Assembly (NCBI GenBank): GCA_937863435.1
Contig: CALMES010000080.1
Coordinates: 1-53,823, forward strand
Source of the DNA: an uncultured Candidatus Peregrinibacteria bacterium
Lineage (GTDB): Bacteria > Patescibacteriota > Gracilibacteria > Peribacterales > Peribacteraceae
Direction: 5' to 3'
Length of the DNA: 53,823 nucleotides
A program made the translations under genes and the position numbers. Positions 24,882 through 34,903 of this stretch are shown in pieces. Position 1 is the first letter of the stretch. Every line of letters starts with the position of its first letter. Below the pieces are notes generated by a model. It searched no databases. It was not told the origin of the DNA and saw nothing but the letters and a program-made list of their open reading frames with translations.

Positions 24882-27448
24882 TGCCCCTGTCGATATCCAT
24901 CAAACGGCTGTGTGTCTGTCTGGCTGTCGTGATGACCGCAAGTGCCGGAGTGCGTGTTCATGCGCAGACATCAGTCATCCCCTCGTTGTCTGTCCGAACC
25001 GGACAGGTAATCGAACTGACAGTGGACACATCGATTCTGCAGCCGGAATTCAGCTGGATTCTCACCAAAGACCGTACATTTGTGAACGCCCAGCGCAACA
25101 GATATTTTCAGTCGCGCCAGATTGAGCCAGGCACGTATCTGTTGGATGTCAATATTCAGGACCCAGCACGCACGCGTACCGAATACCACACGTTTCAGAT
25201 CACAGTCACCGATGTCCCGGATATCCTGCCGCTTGAGTCCTCCACCGGAGCGCAGTTACAGGCAAAGCTCGTCACTCTTCCCGAGGAGCGTTCGGGCTAT
25301 GTGCACCTTCCGCCCGATGGAGGTTTTGTCACATTTGACGCGCGACAGTCGAAAGGACCAGTCGCCCAGTACAACGTTGATCTGGATAACACCGTTGATG
25401 CAGACGGCGACGGAAAATTTGACAATGACGCCGACAATGCAGGCACCTACAGCCAACAGTCGGGATGGCCTCTGATTGTTTTCATTCGTCCCGTCTCGAC
25501 ACCCCGAACAATCACGCTGCATGTAAAAGACGCGGCCGGCACATCGGCAAACCAGCAGGTGAGCATCGCATTTGACGGCACCAGTGTTTCTCTTTCCCAG
25601 CCGGAAAGAAGCGGCAGTTTTACCATCGAAAGGCGCGGTCTTACAACAGGATTCCTTTCCGATATCCCGCTTCCGTTGCTTCAAAGCAGACAGCTCCTGT
25701 TTGAATGGGATTTCGGGGACGGGACCAAAAGCCTGCTTGATGCGCCAACGCATACCTATTCGCAATCCGGTGATTACACCGTATCGCTCGTCGTCCGTGA
25801 TCTGGTATCCAGTCAGATTATTTTTTCGGATACCACCACTGTGCATGTTTCGGCGCCGATTGTGGAGATACCTATTTCCTCTTCCGCATCGTCCGCACCG
25901 CAAACCAGTGCGGCATCATCCGCGACAACTCAAAAGCCGTTCTCTTTTCCGTCGATAGGCAATTATGTGAAAGTCGGTCTTATTGTTTTTTTCATTGTCA
26001 TTATCGGTCTTGTGCTGTTTGCAATTCTGTCCTGGATTAAAAAAATGACAGCCGGCCGGTTGCAGCAGACTCTGGAAAAAGTGGAGGACAATTTGTTCAG
26101 ACCCGAAAAGAAGACGGACATTGCGGAGACAGCGACGATCATGCCGATCAAGCGTGAGGCGTCTTCTGTGTCCAGTGTATCGCAACAGACCGAAGAGACT
26201 GTCAGTGACCGTGAACGGGCTCAGGCAGAATTCAAAAGCAAGGAACGTGACAATGCCGTGCCTCTTGCAGACAGCGGACCTGTTCCGTCGTGGCTCAGCA
26301 CGTCTGCCCCCTCCGTTACTTCCGGTTCAGACACGGCGGACACAACTGCTGTCGCACAAGCCGGTTCATCTGGGAATGTGCAGCAAAATGTTCCGGCCTG
26401 GTTACAGGAGACACCGGCCGTTTCTGGCGTCCCTTCATCGGATGCAGACAATTTTCCGCCTCCTTCGGACCATGTCATACCCGAAACAGCACACGATGCT
26501 CCGACGCCGGACTGGCTCAGACAGGCGTCGGAGTCGCTGACGTATGAACCCACTGCCGCCGCTGGCACAGAAGCGACGGATGCAGTATCTGGCATTACGC
26601 CGGAAACGTTCGCGAGCCCTGATGCCACGTTAGCGTGGGCGCTTGAAGCAGAGGATGCAGCGGCTTCGCCGCAGACGGACAATGAGAAGAGTCTATCTGC
26701 TGTTGCGTCGCCTTCAAGCACGCCAGCATCCGCAGAGGTACGGCAGACATCGAAGCCCCAGACACTGCCTGCGTCAGCTGTTAAAACTCCGGACCGGCAA
26801 ACGGCACTCAGCTCGTCCGGCCCCGTGATTATGCCTGCATCAGCCGGAATATCCGCTGGCGGCATATCACCGTCGTCCGTTCAGGCGCAACAGTCGCAAA
26901 CCGGCGTCAGCTCCAGTCAAAAACGAAGGCGTCGTCGCAAAAAAAAGAAGACCGCCATGCTGAATTCGTCAACAGGCTCAGTGAATCCGGTTGCTCCGGT
27001 AGCGGCAATCAGGCCTTCCCCATCGCTTGCTGCAGACTCACCCGGGCAGGCAACGTTTACAAACCCTCCTGTACCGGTTGTTTCGACACCTGCGACGTCC
27101 GCTGCGACGAAACCTGCCGTCATTCCTCAGTCTGCTGTCAGCCAGCCAAACGAGAAGCTGACACAGAAACCCTCCGTTGACTCGTCTGCGCCTGAGCCGT
27201 TACAGCCCGCCGTCGCACCTCAGATACCGGCTGCACCAGACGTTTCCATGCCTTTTTCTGCCGCGGAGCAATCCGTCGTGTCTACAGCCCCCGTCGCTGC
27301 AAAAATGCCGGAAGCAAACACTTCCGCTCAGCCCATAACACCGCCGACCGATACGCCGATTAGGGCACCGGAGACTACAAAGAAGCCGGAGAATCAGGCA
27401 GTGCCGGATGACACGCCGGTTGCCATAATCCGTGCCGACAGCCTCTAA
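24881..27448 (+). CDS. PKD-domain membrane protein with long cytoplasmic tail
   Basis: The product is 855 residues. Signal peptide about 1-29; extracellular region to about 360 with a Ca-binding-like DADGDGKFDND near 173-183 and a PKD domain (FEWDFGDG... HTYSQSGDYTVSL, about 270-322); one membrane helix about 364-386. The remaining 470 residues are low-complexity Ala/Ser/Pro/Thr sequence predicted to face the cytoplasm. Within this tail PSWL, PAWL and PDWL recur near 469, 505 and 543, spaced 36-38 residues apart, and a KRRRRRKKKK cluster lies near 685. It is coupled to the pilin-like gene upstream, so the two probably form one surface structure or adhesin. No family member with such a tail is known to me. 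Confidence 0.85.
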   Translation: MPLSISIKRLCVCLAVVMTASAGVRVHAQTSVIPSLSVRTGQVIELTVDTSILQPEFSWILTKDRTFVNAQRNRYFQSRQIEPGTYLLDVNIQDPARTRTEYHTFQITVTDVPDILPLESSTGAQLQAKLVTLPEERSGYVHLPPDGGFVTFDARQSKGPVAQYNVDLDNTVDADGDGKFDNDADNAGTYSQQSGWPLIVFIRPVSTPRTITLHVKDAAGTSANQQVSIAFDGTSVSLSQPERSGSFTIERRGLTTGFLSDIPLPLLQSRQLLFEWDFGDGTKSLLDAPTHTYSQSGDYTVSLVVRDLVSSQIIFSDTTTVHVSAPIVEIPISSSASSAPQTSAASSATTQKPFSFPSIGNYVKVGLIVFFIVIIGLVLFAILSWIKKMTAGRLQQTLEKVEDNLFRPEKKTDIAETATIMPIKREASSVSSVSQQTEETVSDRERAQAEFKSKERDNAVPLADSGPVPSWLSTSAPSVTSGSDTADTTAVAQAGSSGNVQQNVPAWLQETPAVSGVPSSDADNFPPPSDHVIPETAHDAPTPDWLRQASESLTYEPTAAAGTEATDAVSGITPETFASPDATLAWALEAEDAAASPQTDNEKSLSAVASPSSTPASAEVRQTSKPQTLPASAVKTPDRQTALSSSGPVIMPASAGISAGGISPSSVQAQQSQTGVSSSQKRRRRRKKKKTAMLNSSTGSVNPVAPVAAIRPSPSLAADSPGQATFTNPPVPVVSTPATSAATKPAVIPQSAVSQPNEKLTQKPSVDSSAPEPLQPAVAPQIPAAPDVSMPFSAAEQSVVSTAPVAAKMPEANTSAQPITPPTDTPIRAPETTKKPENQAVPDDTPVAIIRADSL

Positions 27449-27458
27449 ATGATTACTG

Positions 27459-27534
27459 GGGCGATCGATGGGGCTCGAACCCACGACCCTCTGGACCACA
27501 ACCAGATGCTCTAACCAGCTGAGCTACGATCGCC
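27459..27534 (-). tRNA. tRNA-His (GTG)
   Basis: Acceptor GGCGATC/GATCGCC with discriminator C73, which is diagnostic of tRNA-His. The anticodon loop TTGTGGT gives anticodon GTG. The CCA is not fully encoded and no G-1 is encoded, so both would be added after transcription. It lies divergent to hisS, about 250 bp away; that gap also carries a CACGG-TTGCA-CCGTG hairpin. Confidence 0.95.
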
Positions 27535-27784
27535 ATGCTGCTTTTTCAAGATGCTGTACTTGTGGTAACAACAATCACGGTTGCACCGTGAGCTTCGGCA
27601 TTATACTTAAATTCCCCTCTCGATCTAGCCAAAATAATCGCACATAATCCGGTTTCCCCGTCTTAAACGCCTTTTGAGCTGTAAATGAACGGCAGCACGA
27701 GTTGCCAGTCTCGACAAACTCCTTTTGTACTGGTACACTCCAGCACTACTGTGAGCTTTATTCTAAGCCAATTTCCTTTTTTCT

Positions 27785-29137
27785 ATGGCCGAACTTAAAT
27801 ACCGTTCTCCCAAAGGTGTCCACGATGTTCTTCCGGTGGATCATCAGTACATGACCTACATCAAGAAAGCTGTCCGCCACCGCGCGCGTCAGGCCGGTTA
27901 CAAGCGTATCGATCCGCCGATGTTCGAAGAGCGTGCGCTGTTTGAACGGGCAATTGGAGACCATACCGATGTTGTGGAAAAAGAACTGTTTGCCGTTGGC
28001 CGTAAAGGAGAAGCTGATACAGCTGACAAGCAGTATGCCCTGCGTCCGGAATTTACGGCGGGTATTTGCCGCGCGTTCATTGAACATGGCATGGACCAGC
28101 TGCCGCAGCCGGTGGAACTCTACGCGTTTGGCCAGTGTTTCCGCTACGACAGGCCGCAGAAAGGACGGTATCGCCAATTCCATCAGTTTGATTTTGAGGT
28201 GATCGGCTTGAGCGATCCGTCCATCGACGCACAGATGATTCATGTACTGGTAAAAATCTTTCAGGATTTGATGATCCTCGATCGTCTCACGCTGCAGATT
28301 AACAACATCGGTTCGCCGGAAGACCGCAAGAATTACGTACAGGCTCTCAAAGAGTATTTTACCGGCAAAGAGCGCAATCTGCCCGAAGTAGACAGACAAC
28401 GCCTGCAGACAAATCCGCTCCGCCTGCTCGATTCCAAAGAAGAAGATACGCGCATTCTGGTGAAAATGGCTCCGACGCTGGATCAGTTCATCAGCGACGA
28501 CAGCAAGAAGTATCATGCAACACTGCTTGATTATCTCCATACACTCGGCATTGCATACGTGGAGAACAATCAGCTTGTGCGCGGACTGGATTACTACAAC
28601 CAGACTGTCTTTGAATTCTGGGACAAATCCACCGGCGCACAGAACGCGGTTGGCGGCGGCGGTCGGTACGACTATCTCATGGAGCAGCTCGGGGGCAAGC
28701 CGACACCGGGAGTGGGCTTTGCCGTCGGTGTCGAGCGTATCATCTGGCATATGCAGGAAGCAGGCGTAAAAGCGCCGGACAAAGATCAGGTGGATGTATT
28801 CGTGGCACAGCTTGGACCGGAAGCGAAAAAGAAATGTCTTTCACTCGTCAGTGAATTGCGTGATCTTGGCGTGCACACCGTGGGTGCTCTGGGTGAGGCA
28901 AGTCTTAAAAGCCAGATGCGGCTTGCCGATAAATTTCAGGCCCGCTACACCCTGCTTCTGGGCCAGCTGGAAGTGAAGGAAAACACGATCATCCTGCGCG
29001 ACATGCAGGCGGGCAAACAGAAGCAGATCAAATTCGATCAGGCCATTCCTCAGATTGTGGAACTCATCGGTGCCGACAATCTGGACACCTATTCCATCAC
29101 CGACAAATTGGGTGAGTTTGCGGATCCGGGAGTATAA
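27785..29137 (+). CDS. hisS: Histidyl-tRNA synthetase
   Basis: It charges tRNA-His. The product is 450 residues. Class II motif 2 is FGQCFRYDRPQKGRYRQFHQ. The His-specific motif LVRGLDYYNQTVFEF and motif 3 GVGFAVGVERI are present, plus GGGGRYDYL. The C-terminal anticodon-binding domain is complete. Its cognate tRNA gene is the immediate divergent neighbour. Confidence 0.98.
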   Translation: MAELKYRSPKGVHDVLPVDHQYMTYIKKAVRHRARQAGYKRIDPPMFEERALFERAIGDHTDVVEKELFAVGRKGEADTADKQYALRPEFTAGICRAFIEHGMDQLPQPVELYAFGQCFRYDRPQKGRYRQFHQFDFEVIGLSDPSIDAQMIHVLVKIFQDLMILDRLTLQINNIGSPEDRKNYVQALKEYFTGKERNLPEVDRQRLQTNPLRLLDSKEEDTRILVKMAPTLDQFISDDSKKYHATLLDYLHTLGIAYVENNQLVRGLDYYNQTVFEFWDKSTGAQNAVGGGGRYDYLMEQLGGKPTPGVGFAVGVERIIWHMQEAGVKAPDKDQVDVFVAQLGPEAKKKCLSLVSELRDLGVHTVGALGEASLKSQMRLADKFQARYTLLLGQLEVKENTIILRDMQAGKQKQIKFDQAIPQIVELIGADNLDTYSITDKLGEFADPGV

Positions 29138-29156
29138 ATTACCAAATACCAATTCT

Positions 29157-29199
29157 CCAATTACCAAGAAGCACTTCATATGCAGGTCTTGGTAGTTGG
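29157..29199. terminator. Long hairpin between convergent hisS and gyrB
   Basis: CCAATTACCAAGA (29157-29169) pairs with TCTTGGTAGTTGG (29187-29199) with one G-U pair. It probably terminates both convergent genes, although U-tracts are weak. Confidence 0.55.
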
Positions 29200-29248
29200 T
29201 TATTGGAGATTGGGAATTCTTCAAGATTATTCGAATTCAATCCATCAT

Positions 29249-31402
<2,154 letters not shown>

Positions 31403-31436
31403 TTACTAAATGTTTTGATGAATAGTATACTTCTGC

Positions 31437-32006
31437 TTAGGAGATCAGCTGCATGTACGGGAATCCATGTTCCACAACAAGTGTTCGCAACGAATCAAAT
31501 ACAACGCTTCGTACAAGTTCTTCGTCTAACCTTTGTCGTAGTTGCTGATTTCCAACATAGAACTCATCTGGCAGACCCTTTTTAGAAAATATAACGTCTG
31601 TAATTCCTCTTAAACGAAGCTCATTTCTCGCGCCTTCAATAATCGATTGTTTGACTGATGCTCGAGCAGATTCCTCTACAATTTTTAATCCTACTGATTC
31701 ATGAAACGCACGAGTTTCGCTATTTCTTGCTGCTTGCACATACTGCTGGATATCGGGAGGAAGAACCTTGTTGCCATCGGTATGCGAACAACTGGCATCG
31801 ACAAATCCTAAAATTAGACCACTCTTCCCAAAAATTCTGACGGGGAAATTATTAAAATGACGCATAAACATTGTGTATCCTGTTTCTTGAAATACCTTTT
31901 CAACTCTTCCCCAAAACTCCTTTTCGGTTTGAGCCTCAAGCAAATCTTTTGTGGCTGCCTGGTTAATGATTTCACGTCGGAGACTATCTTTGTCGAATAC
32001 ATTCAT
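31437..32006 (-). CDS. Hypothetical protein (189 aa)
   Basis: I do not recognise this protein. It is soluble, with a mixed alpha/beta look. The segments FWGRVEKVFQETGYTMFMRHF and KSGLILGFVDASCSH suggest a globular domain; no catalytic motif is certain. The DNA is AT-richer than adjacent gyrB. The promoter TTGTCA-N16-TACAAT ends 6 nt before ATG. It is divergent from csrA with nearly back-to-back promoters. Confidence 0.65.
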   Translation of the reverse strand: MNVFDKDSLRREIINQAATKDLLEAQTEKEFWGRVEKVFQETGYTMFMRHFNNFPVRIFGKSGLILGFVDASCSHTDGNKVLPPDIQQYVQAARNSETRAFHESVGLKIVEESARASVKQSIIEGARNELRLRGITDVIFSKKGLPDEFYVGNQQLRQRLDEELVRSVVFDSLRTLVVEHGFPYMQLIS

Positions 32007-32012
32007 GGCTTT

Positions 32013-32040
32013 ATTGTACCATTATTGAAGAATTTGACAA
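32013..32040 (-). promoter_or_regulatory. Promoter of the 189-aa protein gene
   Basis: On the minus strand: TTGTCA (32040-32035), 16 nt, TACAAT (32018-32013), then 6 nt to ATG. This implies a leaderless mRNA. Confidence 0.7.
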
Positions 32041-32048
32041 ATTATCAC

Positions 32049-32076
32049 TTGATGTTATTTAATAATTGAATATACT
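32049..32076 (+). promoter_or_regulatory. csrA promoter
   Basis: TTGATG (32049-32054), 16 nt, TATACT (32071-32076). Predicted start near 32083 gives a leader of about 68 nt, one of the few structured leaders here. Confidence 0.7.
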
Positions 32077-32084
32077 GTGTGTAG

Positions 32085-32147
32085 TTCCGCTTTGGAATGG
32101 ACACCATGGTATGGACACCAAGCGGAACGAATCGTAGCGGAGTCTAC
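32085..32147 (+). promoter_or_regulatory. csrA: csrA leader with GGA-loop hairpins
   Basis: Hairpin 1: TTCCGCTT (32085-32092) pairs with AAGCGGAA (32120-32127) and encloses two copies of ATGGACACC (32097-32105, 32111-32119). Hairpin 2: GTAG-CGGAGT-CTAC (32134-32147) presents GGA in its loop. That loop is also the Shine-Dalgarno GGAG 8 nt before ATG 32151. CsrA binds GGA in hairpin loops, so negative autoregulation at initiation is likely. Confidence 0.7.
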
Positions 32148-32150
32148 GAA

Positions 32151-32417
32151 ATGCTTGTCCTCAGCAGGAAAATCGGTGAGAAGATTCTTATCGGAGACCA
32201 CATCGTCCTGACGGTCGTCAAGATCGACCGGAATCAAATCCGACTCGGCATTGAAGCCCCGACGGATGTGAAGGTCTACCGGGAGGAATTGGTTTCCACC
32301 CCGGACAAGCCGGCCACCGATGTGGCCACCAAGCAACAGTCGCCCTCTCTGGCGCAACCCCCTCTCTACCGGGGCGTTCGTCACCCGGGCAAGAACCGTC
32401 CCGCTGGGAGCAAGTAA
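32151..32417 (+). CDS. csrA: CsrA/RsmA RNA-binding translational regulator
   Basis: The product is 88 residues from ATG 32151; the frame continues upstream but MLVLSRKIGEKILIGD is the invariant N-terminus. RNA-contact residues Leu4 and Arg44 (YREE) of CsrA are kept, as is NQIRLGIEAP. CsrA is usually 60-75 residues; here a 40-residue Pro/Gln/Lys-rich tail follows the core. It has its own promoter, GGA-loop leader and terminator. It probably controls its own mRNA and perhaps the secreted protein at 7481. No FliW, flagellar gene or CsrB-like RNA was found here. Confidence 0.95.
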   Translation: MLVLSRKIGEKILIGDHIVLTVVKIDRNQIRLGIEAPTDVKVYREELVSTPDKPATDVATKQQSPSLAQPPLYRGVRHPGKNRPAGSK

Positions 32418-32442
32418 CATTGTTCCCGACACAACCACAACA

Positions 32443-32480
32443 GCATTCTAAATCTGGAGGAATCCAGCCATATAGAATGC
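32443..32480 (+). ncRNA. GGA-loop hairpin in csrA 3' UTR
   Basis: GCATTCTA (32443-32450) pairs with TAGAATGC (32473-32480). An inner stem CTGGA-GGAA-TCCAG (32454-32467) shows GGA in the loop. It may be a CsrA-binding (sponge-like) 3' element. It is annotated as a structure; independent transcription is not shown. Confidence 0.4.
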
Positions 32481-32483
32481 CAT

Positions 32484-32530
32484 GGGCGACCGAACTGCAG
32501 CTTACGCTGCACCTCGGTCGCCCAGATTTT
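32484..32530 (+). terminator. csrA terminator
   Basis: GGGCGACCGA (32484-32493) pairs with TCGGTCGCCC (32514-32523), with inner TGCAGC/GCTGCA around TTAC, then AGATTTT. Confidence 0.85.
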
Positions 32531-32547
32531 ACGTACATGGGAATCTC

Positions 32548-32575
32548 TTGCCGCTCAACGTTTTTCCAGTACAAT
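32548..32575 (+). promoter_or_regulatory. greA promoter
   Basis: TTGCCG (32548-32553), 16 nt, TACAAT (32570-32575). ATG 32585 is 9 nt downstream, so the mRNA is predicted to be leaderless. Confidence 0.7.
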
Positions 32576-32584
32576 TTGCCCACT

Positions 32585-33094
32585 ATGACAAACGCCACCA
32601 CTTTTGTAGACGACGAATCTATCCTCATTACGAAGGAAGGCTTGAAGAAGCTGAAAGAAGAGCTCGAAGGTCTTAAGACCAACAAGCGCAGCGAAATTGC
32701 CGCCCGCCTCAAAGAAGCTATTTCATACGGCGACTTGTCGGAAAACGCGGAATACGAAGAGGCAAAGAACGATCAGGCGTTTATCGAAGGCCGTATTCTG
32801 GAACTCGAGAATCAGATCAAGAATGCCAAAATTATCACAGAAGGAGCATCCATGAAGACCAGTAAGGGGAAGATGATTGATATCGGCTCCACTGTCACAG
32901 TGCGTAATATGACAGACGATGACGAGCCAGAGAGTTACACGATTGTCGGAAGCATGGAGGCGGATCCTCTCAACCACAAAATCAGCAATGAATCCCCTAT
33001 CGGCAAGGCTCTTCTTGGCCATGAAAAGGGCGATAAGATCAACGTGGATGCTCCGGCCGGAAAGTATACGTATGAAATTTTGAAAGTAATCTAA
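32585..33094 (+). CDS. greA: Transcription elongation factor GreA
   Basis: It stimulates RNA cleavage by backtracked RNA polymerase. The product is 169 residues. The coiled-coil N-domain (ITKEGLKKLKEELEGLK) includes the tip acidic residues in GDLSENAEYEEAKNDQ. The C-terminal FKBP-like domain has SNESPIGKALLGHEKGD. The start is set by the promoter and by family length; an upstream frame to 32420 runs through the csrA terminator and is rejected. Confidence 0.97.
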   Translation: MTNATTFVDDESILITKEGLKKLKEELEGLKTNKRSEIAARLKEAISYGDLSENAEYEEAKNDQAFIEGRILELENQIKNAKIITEGASMKTSKGKMIDIGSTVTVRNMTDDDEPESYTIVGSMEADPLNHKISNESPIGKALLGHEKGDKINVDAPAGKYTYEILKVI

Positions 33095-33105
33095 AGAAGA
33101 ATTGA

Positions 33106-33197
33106 GAACGTGGAACGGTAGAACGTAGAATTTTCTTTGTTTGTTATAAGTAAAGTACGTTTTTATTATTCAACGTTCTATATTCTCACTTCTACGT
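33106..33197. repeat. Inverted word-like repeat after greA
   Basis: GAGAACGTGGAACGGTAGAACGTAGAA is mirrored by copies of TTCAACGTTCTA and TTCTACGTTCT around an AT-rich centre. It may fold and end greA transcription. Confidence 0.45.
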
Positions 33198-33249
33198 TCT
33201 GTGCTGTTGTTCTCTTTCTCGCCTTTGTCTCTTGCTGTAATCTGTATCC

Positions 33250-33642
33250 GTGGCTGACGCAAAACAACAAAAGCCGGCAAATCTCATTATCCCTCCCGAT
33301 GTTCAGGCAAAATTTGCCTCGATAGTTCAGCTGGTTGCTGAATCCGAAAGCATGAACAATGAGGAGCGACAGTACTGGATCAATATCCTGCCTGTTATGA
33401 CTCCCGACCAGATAAAAAATCTGGAAGAGATTTTGGTAAACGAAAAAGAACAATTGGCAGCCATAGACGCCAAGTACGCAGGTACCGATGCTGCGACGCC
33501 TGGCGTGTCGCAAAAGAAGCTGGAGGACATTGATACAGAGCGCAGGCAAAAACGGGAAAAGAGAGCCAAAGCTGAAAAAGAGCATCAACAGAATGAAGAG
33601 CTGGCCGAAGAATCTATTTTGAAAAATATTCAGAACCTGTAA
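33250..33642 (+). CDS. Small charged hypothetical protein
   Basis: The product is 130 residues from GTG 33250. A helical N-part (IIPPDVQAKFASIVQLVAES) precedes a long charged helix rich in Glu/Lys/Gln with a RRQKREKRAKAEKE stretch, likely a coiled coil. No family is recognised. TAATCT (33238-33243) lies 6 nt upstream of the GTG. It converges on holA. Confidence 0.65.
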   Translation: MADAKQQKPANLIIPPDVQAKFASIVQLVAESESMNNEERQYWINILPVMTPDQIKNLEEILVNEKEQLAAIDAKYAGTDAATPGVSQKKLEDIDTERRQKREKRAKAEKEHQQNEELAEESILKNIQNL

Positions 33643-33700
33643 CGTTTTTTTGGATTAAAAATCTATATTTCTTTTGATGTATCATCCAAAGTGCCCGCTA

Positions 33701-33729
33701 GCCGGTACAGCACGTAGTATCTGTACGGC
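33701..33729. terminator. Hairpin between convergent small gene and holA
   Basis: GCCGGTACAG and CTGTACGGC pair with one bulged base around CACGTAGTAT. No U-tract follows on either strand, so it is a weak candidate. Confidence 0.35.
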
Positions 33730-33737
33730 AATGTTCT

Positions 33738-34697
33738 CTACAGACAATGAAGTAACAGGCGTTCTGCCGCTATCATCACTTCCTGCGGCTGTTCGGCTGT
33801 ATATTTCAGACGGCCTGATTTGAGCGCAATGTCGGTTGAAGCGGCGAAATCGACCACTGTCTGCAACTGTGTCTGGGACATGGATTTGCAGAGATGTATC
33901 AGCCCGCGGATGCTCATAAAATGCATGCCTGTTTTTGCCGGCAAATCACGTTCTGATATCCCTTCGTGCAACGCCATCCAGATGAGTGCGATATTTTTGA
34001 CCGCATTCAGCAATACCACCCACACCCCATACGGATCCTCCCCCCGATCGTAGCGATGACGAAGAAACGAGATTGCGGATGTAATATCCTTTCTGCCCAG
34101 CAAATCCGTCAGTTTCCAGATTACCTGCTGGCCAGACGGCACCGACAGCAGATCGATGACGGAAGTTTCTATAGTGGAGTCTGGCTGTGTGAATGCCACA
34201 ATTTTTTGCAGCTCGTTTGCGAGCATGTCCTGATCCTCGCCGACCATTTCCATAAGATACGCGGCGGCGGCACCAGAGCATACACGTGAAAAACGCGCAC
34301 TTTCCTGCACTACCCACGCCGTGAGCTGCGTGCCTGAAAGCGGTTCAAACGATTTGACAGTGACAATTTCCTTTACGGCCTTGTATGCGACCGTTCGCTT
34401 GTCCGGTTTGGCATCGACAATGAGCAGGACGCAGTCCGGGTGAATGTTGGTTGCCAGAAGTTGAATCTGCTCCTTTGTCGATTTGGGAATCTGATGGACT
34501 ATCACCATTCGCTTTTCGGCAAGAAACGGCAATGTGGCTACGCTGTCTGTCAATTCATTTGAGGATGTTTTCGATCCGTCGAGCTGCTCGATGTTTTCCG
34601 GTCCGTATTTTTCCTCAAATGTCAGACGCCAGCGTGACAGTTCTTTGCGCAGGGCATGGCCATTGTCGCCGGTAAAGAGAAATATGTTGGCGTTCAC
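33738..34697 (-). CDS. holA: DNA polymerase III delta subunit
   Basis: Clamp-loader subunit that opens the beta clamp. The product is 319 residues, GTG start. The N-terminus NIFLFTGDNGHALRKELSRW matches the HolA 'Y/F-L-x-G-[ED]' opening. The Walker-B-like remnant CVLLIVDAKPDKRT and the C-terminal helical collar are in order. Sequence conservation in this family is low but the overall pattern is convincing. TATACT on the minus strand (34709-34704) ends 6 nt before GTG. Confidence 0.88.
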   Translation of the reverse strand: MNANIFLFTGDNGHALRKELSRWRLTFEEKYGPENIEQLDGSKTSSNELTDSVATLPFLAEKRMVIVHQIPKSTKEQIQLLATNIHPDCVLLIVDAKPDKRTVAYKAVKEIVTVKSFEPLSGTQLTAWVVQESARFSRVCSGAAAAYLMEMVGEDQDMLANELQKIVAFTQPDSTIETSVIDLLSVPSGQQVIWKLTDLLGRKDITSAISFLRHRYDRGEDPYGVWVVLLNAVKNIALIWMALHEGISERDLPAKTGMHFMSIRGLIHLCKSMSQTQLQTVVDFAASTDIALKSGRLKYTAEQPQEVMIAAERLLLHCL

Positions 34698-34870
34698 GCC
34701 GCGAGTATAGCAGTCACAGGCATGTTTCCGGAATGATTGTCGCTGCCAATTCTGATTCGCCGGGCATTGTCATTCCTCTGATACCCGCGTTTGTTCATAG
34801 TGCATCCGACGCATCGTATGCAATTAATACTTCATACTATATATTTAAGTTTGTCTACTGCACCCTAGCC

Positions 34871-34895
34871 TAAAACAGCTGTTTTATGCTATAAT
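34871..34895 (+). promoter_or_regulatory. Palindromic operator and extended -10
   Basis: TAAAACAGCTGTTTTA (34871-34886) is a perfect 16-bp palindrome directly before TGC-TATAAT (extended -10, box at 34890-34895). It occupies the -35/spacer region, ideal for a dimeric repressor. ATG 34904 is 8 nt after the -10. Confidence 0.65.
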
Positions 34896-34903
34896 AGAAG
34901 GAA

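Noticed and set aside
32420..32584. Upstream extension of greA
   Set aside because: It would translate the csrA terminator hairpin and the greA promoter; GreA family length fits ATG 32585.
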